Source: Paraspadella gotoi (taxonomy: Eukaryota; Chaetognatha). Taken from it: a DNA stretch of 64,000 nt. A program made the position numbers and the translations under genes. The stretch covers positions 17,075,799 through 17,139,798 of the forward strand of contig CM119271.1 in the NCBI GenBank assembly GCA_051294375.1, in the 5' to 3' direction. Positions within the stretch are counted from its first letter, which is position 1, and every line of letters starts with the position of its first letter. The notes beneath the pieces are model-generated. The model made no database searches and had not been told where the DNA came from. It saw nothing but the letters and a program-made list of their open reading frames with translations. Shown in pieces: positions 21,609-34,635 of the stretch.

Positions 21609-21762
21609 GACGAAAAGTAAAATAAATAATAATTTATTTACAAACAACGATGAAATTTGAGATCGGACATGTTTCGACTTTTTTATTTTCAAGCAGAAAC
21701 ATGTCCGATTTCTCATGTCATCCTTGTTTGTAAATAAATTATTATTTACCTTACTTTTCGTC
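21609..21762. repeat. 67-bp fold-back with hammerhead 3' motif
   Basis: Arms 21609-21675 and 21696-21762 are reverse complements with about 7 mismatches in 67 bp, around a 20-bp loop. Both arms end toward the loop in GACATGTTTC or its complement GAAACATGTC, the GAAA, stem III and cleavage-site module of the 10.1-kb hammerhead. On the minus strand GCTTGAAAATAAAAAAGTC sits where stem II would be, but the CUGANGA box is missing. I read it as a rearranged hammerhead-element end and not as an active ribozyme. Confidence 0.6.
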
Positions 21763-21988
21763 GAGAAATTAAAGTCAGACTCCGTCCTAGAAACGGATAT
21801 TAAACTTTTTCTCACTTTCTTTAATTTTCTTTTTTTTTTAGAATTTGCTAATTTATTATTGCCATTTTTTGTTTAGTATTTTGTTCTCCTGCCTCTGCTA
21901 ATTAACAATAGTTTTTTTTCATTTAATATTTAAANNNNNNNNNNNNNNNNNNNNNNNNNGTTTAGAACATTCTGACATTCCAGGATTT

Positions 21989-24450
<2,462 letters not shown>

Positions 24451-24819
24451 NNNNNNNNNNCAAATTCGCTGCTTTCCTTCCATTCCCCTTCACTCAAAAA
24501 TGAGCATCAACTCCCTCTCTATCGTCGTGAGTGAAAATTCTCTCTCTCTCTCNNNNNNNNNNNNNNNNNNNNNNNNNNNNNNNNNNNNNNNNNNNNNNNN
24601 NNNNNNNNNNNNNNNNNNNNNNNNNNNNNNNNNNNNNNNNNNNNNNNNNNNNNNNNNNNNNNNNNNNNNNNNNNNNNNNNNNNNNNNNNNNNNNNNNNNN
24701 NNNNNNNNNNNNNNNNNNNNNNNNNNNNNNNNNNNNNNNNNNNNNNNNNNNNNNNNNNNNNNNNNNNNNNNNNNNNNNNNNNNNNNNNNNNNNNNNNNNN
24801 NNNNNNNNNNNNNNNNNNN

Positions 24820-24852
<33 letters not shown>

Positions 24853-25414
24853 CTTTCCTACTCGGAGGCAATATCCAAGTCGTCGGGACATTCACCCAAA
24901 ATCTCTTTAAGACTTTAGCGCTGGAAAAAAAGGATTGAATAACCTCATCGTTTAAATCACCTCATCATCTGAATCACCTCCTCTTCAATGACTTAATTAA
25001 TCACCCAATCGCTGGAAACATTTCAACGCTTAAATCACACGACTTTATTTTCATACTTATTTCCTCTTCCGTCTTTTTCTATAAGTCACCTTTCGGTCGG
25101 TCTGTCGGTCTGTCGGTCTGTCGGTCTGTCGGTCTGTTGGTGAGTCTGTCCGATATCGAAGCAACACAACATTTGAATTTCCCTTCTCGGTTTTTTTTTC
25201 TTTTTTTTTCTTTTTTTTTCTTTTTCTTAGTGTTTTTCATTTTTCCGCCAAATATGATTCCGTTTGTTTTCATTTCGAAATGATTCATCCGCCTCATTTT
25301 TCTACTTCTCCTCTTCTTCTTCTTCTTCCTCCTCCTCTTTCTCTTCTTCTTCCTCCTCATCTTCCTCTTCTTCTTCCTCCTCCTCTTTTNNNNNNNNNNN
25401 NNNNNNNNNNNNNN

Positions 25415-25744
25415 TTCTTCTTCTTCTTCCTACGCTCCTCTTCGCGCGTCTTATTGTTCCTGGCCTCACTATTTCTCTCCTCTTACCTCTCCTAGTTCCT
25501 CCTTCTTCTTCCTCCTCGTTCTTCCTCTTCTTCTACCTCTTCTCTTCGTCTTGTTTCTTCCTAATCGCTCTTCCTCGTTCTTCTTCCTCCTCTCCTCATC
25601 TTCTTGCCCTCATTTTCGGCTCTTTTTCTCCTCTTCCTTTCCTCTTCCTCATTACGTTCTTCTCATTCCTTTTCTTCGTTCCTGCTCCTTTTCCTGCTTC
25701 TGTCTTTCTCCTCCTTTTCCTGCTTCTTGCTTCCTGCGCTCCTC
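25415..25744 (+). repeat. 330-bp block identical to 23400-23729
   Basis: From the right edge of the 25-N gap (25390-25414) to 25744 I find no difference from 23400-23729 (offset 2015), while DNA outside the block differs between the two copies. It codes for nothing recognisable (TTC/CCT-rich). Confidence 0.85.
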
Positions 25745-26149
25745 TCCTCTTTTTCTTCCTCTTCCTTTTCCTCTTCCTCTTCTTCTTCCTCATCCTTTTC
25801 TTCTTCCTCCTCCTTTTCCTCTTCTTCTTTCTCCTCCTTTTCCTCTTCTTCTTCCTCCTCCTCTTCCTCCTCTTCTTTTTCTTCTTCTCAATTTTTTCAT
25901 CTAAATTTTTATCTTTTTATTTTTTTTAATAAAATGTTCAAAAATATTTTTCAAGTCAAGGAAAAAAGAATTATGTACTTTATTGACAGAAAATTTAAGT
26001 GTAATTACTAATTATATCTGAATTCTAAAAAAGAGAGAAAGAAAGATAAAATAAAAAATCAGAGACGGAAAGAAGGAAAGAAATAAAGAAAGAAAGAAAG
26101 AAAGAAANNNNNNNNNNNNNNNNNNNNNNNNNTTCCTTTATTGACGGAA

Positions 26150-26935
26150 ATGATTTAAGTGAATCACTAAAATTATATTTGTTTCTAAAAGAGGGGAAGA
26201 TATAAATAAATCAGGAGGGAGAGAAAGGCGAAAAGAAAAAAGGGAAGAAGGAGAATGGAAAGGGAGCGAAGAAAAAGAGGAGACAAAGTAAGGAAAGAAA
26301 AGATGAGGAAAGAGGGGCAGAAGAAGGTGACAGAGAGAAAGGAGGGGGAGGAAGGGTGGGGGATAGCAGAGAGAAAAGAGGCGATCTGTTAGGAGGGAGG
26401 GGAAGACGAAGGGAGCGGCGGGGCTGATAGAAGGGGAGGGGAAGCGACTGGAAAGAGGAGGGGGAACGATTAAAGAGAGAAGGGAAAGGGAGAGAGGAAA
26501 AGGGGAAGAAAAGGAGGACGCACGGACGGAAGAGAGGGGGGGAGAAAGAAAGAAGGAGGGAACGAGGAAAGGAAAATGGAAGAGAATAAGGAAGGGAAGA
26601 GAGAGGAGAGAGGGAAATGAGCAGAGAGAGACGACAGATAAGGGGGTAGAGGAGGGGAGAAAAGAAAGAAGGTAAGAAATCGAAGAAGAGAGGAAAAGGA
26701 ATAGAAAGCAGATAGAGTAAGAAAAAAAATGCCGTAAAAGAAGAAGGAGGGAAAGAATAAAGGAAAGAGAGGAAGGCTATTTAATAAAGAAATAAAAGAA
26801 CAAAGAAAGAAAAGAACGAAAAAGAGAAAAGGAAGGAAAGAAAAGCAACTAAAGGGGGAAAAGAAGAAAGAAGAGAAAGAAGGAAAGAGACAACGACAAA
26901 ATCAATAGTAAGAAAAAGAAAAAAAACGAACAAGC
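26150..26935 (+). repeat. Polypurine tract, ~790 bp
   Basis: Almost all purine on the plus strand (GGAGGGAG, GAAAGGAA words, no short period), while the DNA on both sides is polypyrimidine on the same strand. A 25-N gap (26108-26132) and a GAAA run precede it. Confidence 0.85.
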
Positions 26936-27029
26936 ACAGGTCTCTGATCAGGGGGGAAAAGTTCCGCAGCGACAGGCTGCTGTCAAGAAAGGAAGCCTGC
27001 TTGAGCTGAATTCGAGGTTATTTAATCAA

Positions 27030-28020
27030 ATGCTCGGTTCTCTCTCTCGTTTCTTCTCTTTCTCTGCATCATTCTCCTACTCCCTCATCTCTCTCTACCT
27101 CTCTCTCTCTCTCTCTCTCCTCTCCCTCTCCTCGCTTTCTCTCATTCCCCTCTCTCTCTCTCGCCTTTTCTCTCTCCTCCCTCTCTCTCCTTCTTCCAGC
27201 GTTTCTCTCTCTCTATCTCTTTACCCCTATACACCACTCTCTCTCCTCTCCCTCTCTCTTCACTTCTCCTTATTCTTCTCTCTCGCTCTGTGTTTCTATC
27301 ACCACCCTCTCTCTTCTCTCTCTCTCTCTTCTCTCTCTCTACTCTCTCTCTCTCCTCTCCTCTCTCTCCTCTTTCTCTCTCTCTCTTTCTTCCTCTTTCT
27401 CTATCACCTCTCTCTTTCTTCCTCGACGCATCCTTCTCTCTCACCTCTATCTCCTCTCTTTTCCCCTCTCTGTTTTCTGTCTTTTCTCTACCTCTCATTT
27501 TCCCACATTCTCCTTTATCTCTCCTCTCTCTCACTCCTCTCCTCCTCCAGCTCAACTCTTGCAGCTCCTTGTTTCCAATTCTGTCTTATTGTCTCGCTCT
27601 CTGTCTCTCTCTCACAGTGTTTATTCAAGATCTCTCATCTCATTTTGTCCCATATTAAGCTATCTCTTCTCTTTCTCAACAAATCTCATTTCCCTCATTT
27701 TGCTCTCTCTCTCTCTCTTCTCTTCTTCTCTATCCTCTCTCTCTCTCTCTTCTCTCTTTCTCTCTCTCTTCTCTCTCTCTCTTCCTCTCTCTTTCTACTC
27801 TCCTCTCTCTCTCTCTCCCCTCCCTACTGCTACATCCTCTCGCTCTCTTATTTTTTGCACAAATTCTCTCCTATTTTTTTTTTTCTTTTTTGACTCATTG
27901 TTTCTGCTCGGAGCATTCCACGGTGGCTGTCTGGTTTTTCTCTCTCTTCTCTCTCCCTCTCTCTTCCCCTCTCGCTCTCTTCTTTTTTCATATTCTCCTC
28001 TTTCTCTGTTCTCCGGGCCG
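27030..28020. repeat. TC-rich polypyrimidine tract
   Basis: About 1 kb dominated by CTCTCT and TTCTC words, ending near a (CGG)n run at 28067-28088. A 10-N gap lies at 28218-28227, again in TC. No gene. Confidence 0.85.
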
Positions 28021-28514
28021 AGACAAACTTCTGACTTTCTTAGTTGTCGATCAAACCAGGGGCGTGCGGCGGCGGCGGCGGCGGCGACATATTTCTTGAA
28101 ATTCGAACGAAAATTTTCTGGGGAATTATGGAAATGTGAGAAATATGGTGTGCTTTGAATCTCCCCCCTTCGATCTTTCTTTGGCTTTTTCCATTCGTTC
28201 TCTCTCTCTCTCTCTCTNNNNNNNNNNCTGTCTTTCTCTCTCTCTCTTCTCGCAATGCAAATGTTTAAATTTAAGTTTATTTGAAAACGAACAATAAACC
28301 TAAATTCAAACTTGAAAAAAAAAACACCAAAACCCCGAAAAGATTAGAGAGAAATCAAATAAATAAATGTAGCAAATTCATTAAATGATCATATCAAATA
28401 GATTCATTAATCTCATTAGCATATTGTCGTGTTCTAATTTAGTTTTGCCGCTTCCCTAGCCCTAAGCCTAACCCGGGCCTCCTGTCTTATGCCGAGCCAA
28501 AACCGGCGTGCCTC

Positions 28515-28583
28515 TCCCTAAACCCTAACCCTAACCCTAACCCACCCTCTAACACTCTCCCTAAACCCTAACCCTAACCCTGG
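28515..28583 (-). repeat. Interstitial (TTAGGG)n block
   Basis: Two clusters of CCCTAA units (CCCTAAACCCTAACCCTAA type) separated by CCACCCTCTAACACTCT. Several units are perfect. Better preserved than the 13.9-kb block, and in the opposite orientation. Confidence 0.85.
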
Positions 28584-28661
28584 ACTCATCGTCAGCCGTG
28601 AGTCTCTCCTGTGACTCACGCCTTTCGTCTTATTCGCTACTTTTATATTTTATCACTGACC

Positions 28662-28704
28662 AGTGAGGGGACTGGCCAGTGAGGGGACTGGCCAGTGGCA
28701 ACAC
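28662..28704. repeat. 18-bp tandem repeat
   Basis: GGGGACTGGCCAGTGA is repeated two to three times; the core ACTGGCCAGT is self-complementary. From 28705 to 29010 no feature is seen. Confidence 0.8.
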
Positions 28705-29012
28705 CCTCAAACCCCTGGCGAATGACCATGGCCAAGTCGCCAACCAACTAGAACCACACCTGCGACTCATGCGTGAATCGCCGGCGACATTGTTATTTGA
28801 ATGATAAGCCGACGATAAATAAGCGGTAATAAGCTAAAACAATAATAATCTAAAACGATAATTCTTTTTGACTTTCAATTTATGATCTTAACAGATCATA
28901 ACAAATCATAACATAACAAATTATAACAGACTTCTTAATAAATCTATGAAAAAATTTATAAATCAATTGATCTATCAATCATTACCAGTAGCTGCGCCAA
29001 TACTAACTTGCA

Positions 29013-29118
29013 GAATTTGGTCAGATTGCAGAATTTGGTCAACTTGCAGAATTTGGTAAACTTTTATAATTTGGTCAAGTGGCATAATTTGGTCAACTTG
29101 CAAAATTTTCTTCAAATT
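29013..29118 (-). repeat. ~20-bp minisatellite TTTGGTCAACTTGCAGAA
   Basis: Five to six units of AATTTGGTCAACTTGCAGA with variants. A longer array of the same unit is at 33100-33395. Both adjoin copies of the family-B element. Confidence 0.85.
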
Positions 29119-29126
29119 GCATAAAT

Positions 29127-29345
29127 TTTAGTCGGTACGCCCCCTCAATCTTGTCGGTAAAAAAATTGATAAAAAATTGATAAAAAAATTGTCCGTCCGA
29201 GTTTCTGTCAGTCTGTTTGTCGTTCTTCTGTCCGTCCGTCCATCCGTCCGTCCCCCTTAGCAAAAAAACTCCAATTACTCGTGATTGGATGGATGGATTG
29301 GAATGAAATTTTGTGTGTGGGTAGGAAAGTGTGTGATTAAGTTGG
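29127..29345 (-). mobile_element. Family-B repeat element, inverted partial copy
   Basis: TTTTAGTCGGTACGCCCCCT and CTCAATCTTGTCGG match (reverse complement) the 34.12-kb segment. After a GTCCGTCCGTC run, CCTTAGCAAAAAAACTCCAA and TTACTCGTGATTGG followed by TTTTGTGTGTGGGTAGGAAA match the 32.3-33.9 kb units in reverse. No coding capacity. Confidence 0.65.
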
Positions 29346-29384
29346 AATCGAGAGGAAATGAGACCGACGGACCGACAAACTGAA

Positions 29385-29695
29385 TAAGCAGGAGACAGAG
29401 AGAGACAGACAGACAGACAGAGATAGAAGCTGACCGAGAGCGACAGAAACGACGAAAACCCACAGAGACAGAAAGAGACAGACAGAAACGAAGAGAGAGT
29501 TTCAGAGAGACAGAAAGACAGAAAGACAGAAAGAGACAGACAGAAACGAAGAGAGAGTTTCAGAGAGACAGCCAAACCGAGACTCTGCGAGAGAAAGACT
29601 GAGAGAAAGACACAGTCAGACAGACAGACAGACAGGCAGAGTTTCAGAGAGAGAGACAGAAAGAGAGAGATAGAAACAAAGACTTTTCCTCTTTC
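29385..29695. repeat. (CAGA)n/(GAGA)n tract
   Basis: About 300 bp of GAGACAGACAGAAA-type words, with one 42-bp unit (AAAGAGACAGACAGAAACGA, then AGAGAGAGTTTCAGAGAG) repeated at about 29470 and 29530. Confidence 0.85.
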
Positions 29696-29834
29696 TTTCC
29701 CTTCATCCAAAGGGTCGCCAGCCTCTCCACTCCCTCCTTTCGTTTCTCGCGCGCTCTCGTGATAAAACTGACGCTTGTGACATGAGTGATAAAAGTGATA
29801 AAAGTGACAAAAACGGAAGTCGCTCGCGTGAAAA

Positions 29835-29920
29835 AGGGTCGAAGAAAGAGGAGGAGGAGGAGGAGGAGGAAGAAGAAGAGGAAGTTATAGCAGGCGTGAT
29901 AGGTAAGGGTGTGGAGGAAA

Positions 29921-29963
<43 letters not shown>

Positions 29964-29995
29964 AAATAAAAAACAAATAAATAAATAAAAAAAAA

Positions 29996-30066
<71 letters not shown>

Positions 30067-30069
30067 ATT
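29835..30069. repeat. (GGA)n then (AAAT)n microsatellites
   Basis: A GGA/GAA run at 29849-29882 and a long AAAT run at 29918-30069 with two short interruptions. The Tyr/Ile/Phe minus-strand frame is an artefact. Confidence 0.92.
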
Positions 30070-30371
30070 AAAAAAAAAGATATTTTTGAGTAAACAGTCA
30101 ACCAAGAAATCTCTCTCTCCACGACCGGAGGGTAAGTCGAAAGGGTAAGTCATCTCAAGACCGAATATTGGAAGTTGGTCGGCGAGTGAGTTCATTCGCA
30201 GGGTAAGGCTTTGTTTTCGAAGGAGCAAAGGGTAGATCAGCGGGGTTTGACTTGTCTGGAAGGGGATACTAATTAAGTCGTGTGAGAAAGTCTTTGGTCA
30301 GGTTATCTTTAATACAAATATGGACTCTTTACTCTTATATGGGGAAGGCAATATACTCGGTCGGAGAGCAG

Positions 30372-30535
30372 GGGAAAATATATCACTAAAGGTGAGGTAA
30401 AGTAGATTGTCAGTCTGGGAGAATTTTCTCACTAAAGGTGCGGAAAAGTAGATTATAAGTCAGGAGAAAATATATCACTTAAGGTGAGGTGAAGTAGATA
30501 GTCAGTCAGGTAGAAATATATCACTAAAGATGCGT
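30372..30535 (+). repeat. ~49-bp minisatellite
   Basis: Units begin near 30376, 30424, 30468 and 30516 and contain ATATCACTAAAGGTGAGG, AAGTAGATTGTCAGTC and GAGAAAA. From 30536 to 30692 a degenerate CATGACATG-type pentamer array follows. Confidence 0.8.
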
Positions 30536-30692
30536 TGTTTAAACTATAAGTTTACATAGCATATCATGACATAGAATGAAATGATATGATACGAAATGTC
30601 ATGGCATGTCGTGACATGACACGACATGAAGTGACACGAGTCACAAAGAGTATGACCTCACATCGAAAATTTTTATTAAAACGACGCATAAA

Positions 30693-31435
30693 NNNNNNNN
30701 NNNNNNNNNNNNNNNNNNNNNNNNNNNNNNNNNNNNNNNNNNNNNNNNNNNNNNNNNNNNNNNNNNNNNNNNNNNNNNNNNNNNNNNNNNNNNNNNNNNN
30801 NNNNNNNNNNNNNNNNNNNNNNNNNNNNNNNNNNNNNNNNNNNNNNNNNNNNNNNNNNNNNNNNNNNNNNNNNNNNNNNNNNNNNNNNNNNNNNNNNNNN
30901 NNNNNNNNNNNNNNNNNNNNNNNNNNNNNNNNNNNNNNNNNNNNNNNNNNNNNNNNNNNNNNNNNNNNNNNNNNNNNNNNNNNNNNNNNNNNNNNNNNNN
31001 NNNNNNNNNTTGTTGTTGTTGTTGTTGTCGTCGTTTTCAGAGAACATTCCTTTTTAACGTCGTCGTCGTTGTTATCATCGTCGTCGTAGTCATCCCTAAT
31101 ATTTTTATATCATTCATCTGTCATCTCCTCTCCATTCATCTATCNNNNNNNNNNNNNNNNNNNNNNNNNNNNNNNNNNNNNNNNNNNNNNNNNNNNNNNN
31201 NNNNNNNNNNNNNNNNNNNNNNNNNNNNNNNNNNNNNNNNNNNNNNNNNNNNNNNNNNNNNNNNNNNNNNNNNNNNNNNNNNNNNNNNNNNNNNNNNNNN
31301 NNNNNNNNNNNNNNNNNNNNNNNNNNNNNNNNNNNNNNNNNNNNNNNNNNNNNNNNNNNNNNNNNNNNNNNNNNNNNNNNNNNNNNNNNNNNNNNNNNNN
31401 NNNNNNNNNNNNNNNNNNNNNNNNNNNNNNNNNNN
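30693..31435. other. Two assembly gaps (317 N and 291 N)
   Basis: N at 30693-31009 and 31145-31435. The island between holds GTT, GTC and TCG triplet runs. A further 25-N gap is at 31933-31957. Confidence 0.95.
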
Positions 31436-31652
31436 GGGGGGAGTTAAAAAGGAGTAAGGTGGGTGTGGGAGTTTTTGGATCGATTTGTTTTTGTTTTATG
31501 TTGTTTTTGTTGTTGATGTTGTTTTAGTTTGTTCAAAATTAAAAAAAAAACAATTTTGGACTTAGTTGAGTTTCTGACTTTTATTGTTGTTGTTGTTTTT
31601 GTTGTTGACGAATTAATCCCCTCGACGCATCGTTCTTTTTTTTAAATCCAAG

Positions 31653-31802
31653 ATGGCCGCCGCTGATTTTTATGATTTTTACATCTGTTCAAATATATGT
31701 ATCTATATTTTTAGAGTGCAGCCGAAGAGTAATCCGAACGGGAAAAAAAGTATTTTTATTATTTATTATTCGTGTATTGAAAAATATAAAAGGGCGAAGT
31801 AA
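31653..31802 (+). CDS. Small open frame with strong start context (doubtful)
   Basis: A 49-residue frame begins AAGATGGCCGCCGCTG and encodes MAAADFYDFYICS near the start and a Lys-rich end. The start context is unusually good for an animal mRNA, but the same word is also a known YY1-type binding motif (AAGATGGC) found near promoters and in retrotransposon 5' ends. No splice partner, domain or conserved repeat was found. Short and AT-rich after the first four codons, so chance is the default reading. Confidence 0.12.
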   Translation: MAAADFYDFYICSNICIYIFRVQPKSNPNGKKSIFIIYYSCIEKYKRAK

Positions 31803-32324
31803 TTCCGTAGAAGCTTTTATTAATTATTTTTTTATTAATTTTCTAGCGAAGAAAACTTACATTAGGTCGCAATAAAATCCACGTTCGTTCTTGTAATAAT
31901 TCTGATTACTGTTTAGTTTGTTGTTTTTTTTTNNNNNNNNNNNNNNNNNNNNNNNNNGAAAGGGGGGGAGGAAAAAATCGATTTAGTAGTAAAAGGAAAA
32001 AAAATTTTTAAAGAGAACTAGAAGTTATAAAAGTGTTCAATTTTGGCCGCCTTACTAGATATTAGGCCTTACTAGATATATTGCATGTGTATTAAACAAT
32101 GTTATCGCGAATAATATTTATCAATTTTATGTATTTTGAGTATTTAAGTATTTTTATTCAGTGAGTAAAAACAACAACTTTTTTATTCGTTAATTTTTAT
32201 CTCGGACTCTCTCTCTTTCTATATCTTTCTCTCTCTCTCTCTCCTCTCTCTTCTCTTCTCTCTCTTTGCAATTGCGACGATCCTTATGCTTTTAGGATTT
32301 TTTTAACTTGTATCATTTTCTGCT

Positions 32325-33935
32325 TCAAGTAAATGTGACTATGTTTTCCATTTAAACTCATTCCTAGCACAATTCCGTCAAAACTTTATATCTAGCTTTT
32401 TCACACCACTTTCCTACCCGCTCACAAAATTTCATCTCAATCTATTATGGGTTAAAATAAGTAAAAAAGATTCAAGTAAATGTGACTCATATTTTTTCAT
32501 TTTAAACTCATTTCCACTCGTACGTTTCCACCGAAACTTTATATCAAGCATCGATACACATTTTTCTACCCACACAAAAAATTTGAACTCAATCTATCCT
32601 TCCAATTATGATTAATTGAAGTACTTATTGGTTAAAATAAGTAAAAAGATTTTAGTAAATGCGACTTATGTTTTTTTTTCCACTTAAACTCATTTCCACT
32701 CACACGATTCCGTCGAAACTTTATATCCAGCTTTATCACACACTTTCCTACCACACACAAAATTTCATTTCAATCCAACCTGCCAATCACGAGTTATTGG
32801 AGCTTTTTGCTAAGGTGGGACGGATGGACGGATTGATTGACTGATTAATTAATTAATGATTAATTAATTGACTAATTGATTAATTAACTGATTAATTATT
32901 TTGACTTATTAATACATCCTGCATATACATTTAATATAAAAGGAAAAAGAAGCATAATCAATTAGTGAAACAGGTTTTTGTTTTTTTCCATTTCAACTCA
33001 TTTCCACTCAAAAGATTCCATCGAAACTTGGTTTCCTGTTCAATCACACACTTTTCTACTCACATACAAAATTCCAGGTCAATCGATAATTAAGTGGTAA
33101 TAAGCTATCTTGGTCAACTTGCATAATTTAATCAACTTGCATAATTTGGTCAACTGACATAATTTGGTTAACTGACATAAATTTGGTCTACTGACATAAT
33201 TTGGTCAACTGACATAATTTTATCAATTAAGATAATTTCGTCAACCGGCATTAATTTGGTTTAACTGGCATAATTTTATCAACTAGCCTAATTTGGTCAA
33301 CAGGCATAATTGGTGGTCAACTTGCAAACTTGATTTAACTTGCAGAATTGGTCAACTGGCATAATTTGGTCAATTAGCATAATTGGTAAATCAATCAATC
33401 AATCAATCAATCAGAGAGAGAGAGAGAGAAACTTTAAAAAATTCAAATAAATGTGTCCTCGTTTTTCTAATTTGAACTCTTTTCCACTCCTACGATTCCA
33501 TCAAAAAATTTTATCCAGCTTTATCACATACTTTCCTACCCACACACAAAATTCAATTTCGATTATCTATCCAATTTTTAATAAACAAAATAATTATGAG
33601 TAAATTTAAGTAAAAATACTTCAAGTAAATATGACTTTTTGTTTTTCCATTTTTAACTCATTTCCACTCGCACGATTCCATCGAAACTTTATATCCGGGC
33701 TCAATCACACACTTTCCTACCATCATACAAAATTTCAAGTCAATTGCACTATCCACTCATGAGGCAATTGGCGTTCAAATAGTGAAATATATTTTTTGTT
33801 TTCCCATTTAAACCAATTTCCACTCGCACGATTCCCTCGAAACTTCATATCCATCTCAATCACACAGTTTCCTACCCACACACAAAATTTCATACCAACC
33901 ATCCATCAATCACGGGTAATTGGAGTTTTTTGCTA
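32325..33935 (+). repeat. Family-B satellite-like array
   Basis: At least six units, starting near 32325, 32470, 32650, 32980, 33440, 33620 and 33790. Each has AGTAAATGTGACT, TTTAAACTCATTTCCACTC, ACGATTCCRTCGAAACTTT, TCACACACTTTCCTACC and CACACAAAATTTCA. Units with the full end continue to TGGAGTTTTTTGCTAAGGTG and a GGACGGAC run. Divergence is high, with both indels and substitutions. No conserved frame. Confidence 0.85.
33100..33395 (+). repeat. ~20-bp minisatellite inside the family-B array
   Basis: About 14 units of TTTGGTCAACTGACATAA with variants such as TTTTATCAACTAG. Followed by (CAAT)n and (GA)n runs to 33430. Confidence 0.88.
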
Positions 33936-33945
33936 AGGTGGGGAC

Positions 33946-34068
33946 GGACGGACGGACGGACGGAGACGGACGGACGGACGGACGGACGGACGGACGGACG
34001 GACGGACGGACGGACGGACGGAACGGACGGACGGACGGACGGACAGACAGACGGACGGACGGACATCA
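33946..34068. repeat. (ACGG)n tetranucleotide array
   Basis: About 30 units of GGAC with few interruptions, starting directly after GCTAAGGTGG, the 3' end of a family-B unit. The Arg/Pro/Ser/Val frame is an artefact. Confidence 0.95.
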
Positions 34069-34109
34069 TTTTTTTGCATAATTATCATAATTCGATGTTC
34101 TGACATGAT

Positions 34110-34205
34110 TAAGTGTGTGCCCGACAATATTGAGGGGCGGACCGACGGACCGAAAAGTGGAGTTATAGAGTCTCGGGATCTGCTGATAAGCAGATCCGAC
34201 TAAAA
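34110..34205 (-). mobile_element. Family-B element terminus with 9-bp-stem hairpin
   Basis: On the plus strand, GACAATATTGAGGGGCGGAC is followed by CGGACCGAAAAGTGGAG, TTATAGA, then a hairpin (34170-34200): GTC, bulge TCG, GGATCTGCT, loop GATA, AGCAGATCC, GAC, then TAAAAA. The flanks TTATAGA and CTAAAAA are the same as those of the family-A hairpin read in the same direction, though the hairpin sequence is different. Confidence 0.6.
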
Positions 34206-34323
34206 ACTATCGATTAAACGAAGTAAAGAAAAAATAAAATTTCGGATGAATTTTTTTTCTTTCTTGAAAATTTAAACCTGAAGTCGCAATTTTTTCAATT
34301 TTTCCTTCTTTTTTCTTTTATTT

Positions 34324-34635
34324 NNNNNNNNNNGTCGTCGTCGTCGTCGTCGTCGTCGTCATGGTCGCTACTTCGTAATTATTACAAATCCCGAATATTT
34401 CTTTCCATTTTCTTTCGTCGTTTATTAAATTTTTCCTTTTTTCTTCTTCGTCGTCGTCATCGTCGTCGTCGTCATTGTTAACATCTTTGTCTTCGTTTTT
34501 GTCTTCCTTTTTGTCTTTCTTTTTTTTCTTCGTTTTTGTCTTTGTCTTTGTCATCGTCGTCGTCGTCATCGTCGTCGTCGTCGTCGTCGTCATCGTCTTC
34601 GTTATCGTCGTCGTCCTCATTTTTGTCGACGTTTT
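34324..34635. repeat. (TCG)n compound array with 10-N gap
   Basis: N at 34324-34333, then TCG runs at 34334-34360, 34447-34475 and 34555-34615, with unique or TTTGTC spacers. Confidence 0.9.

Larger units (their letters stand above)
24461..27632 (+). repeat. Tandem duplication, copy 2
   Basis: It repeats the copy-1 landmarks, with a 267-N gap (24553-24819) in the TC tract and about 1.2 kb more sequence (25745-26935, largely polypurine) where copy 1 has only a short GAAA run. The shared segment ends with CTCACAGTGTTTATTC near 27612-27627. Confidence 0.75.

Noticed and set aside
34170-34200. CTGCTGATAAGCAG as a hammerhead box
   Set aside because: No GAAAC module follows stem II; the sequence is a simple 9-bp hairpin.
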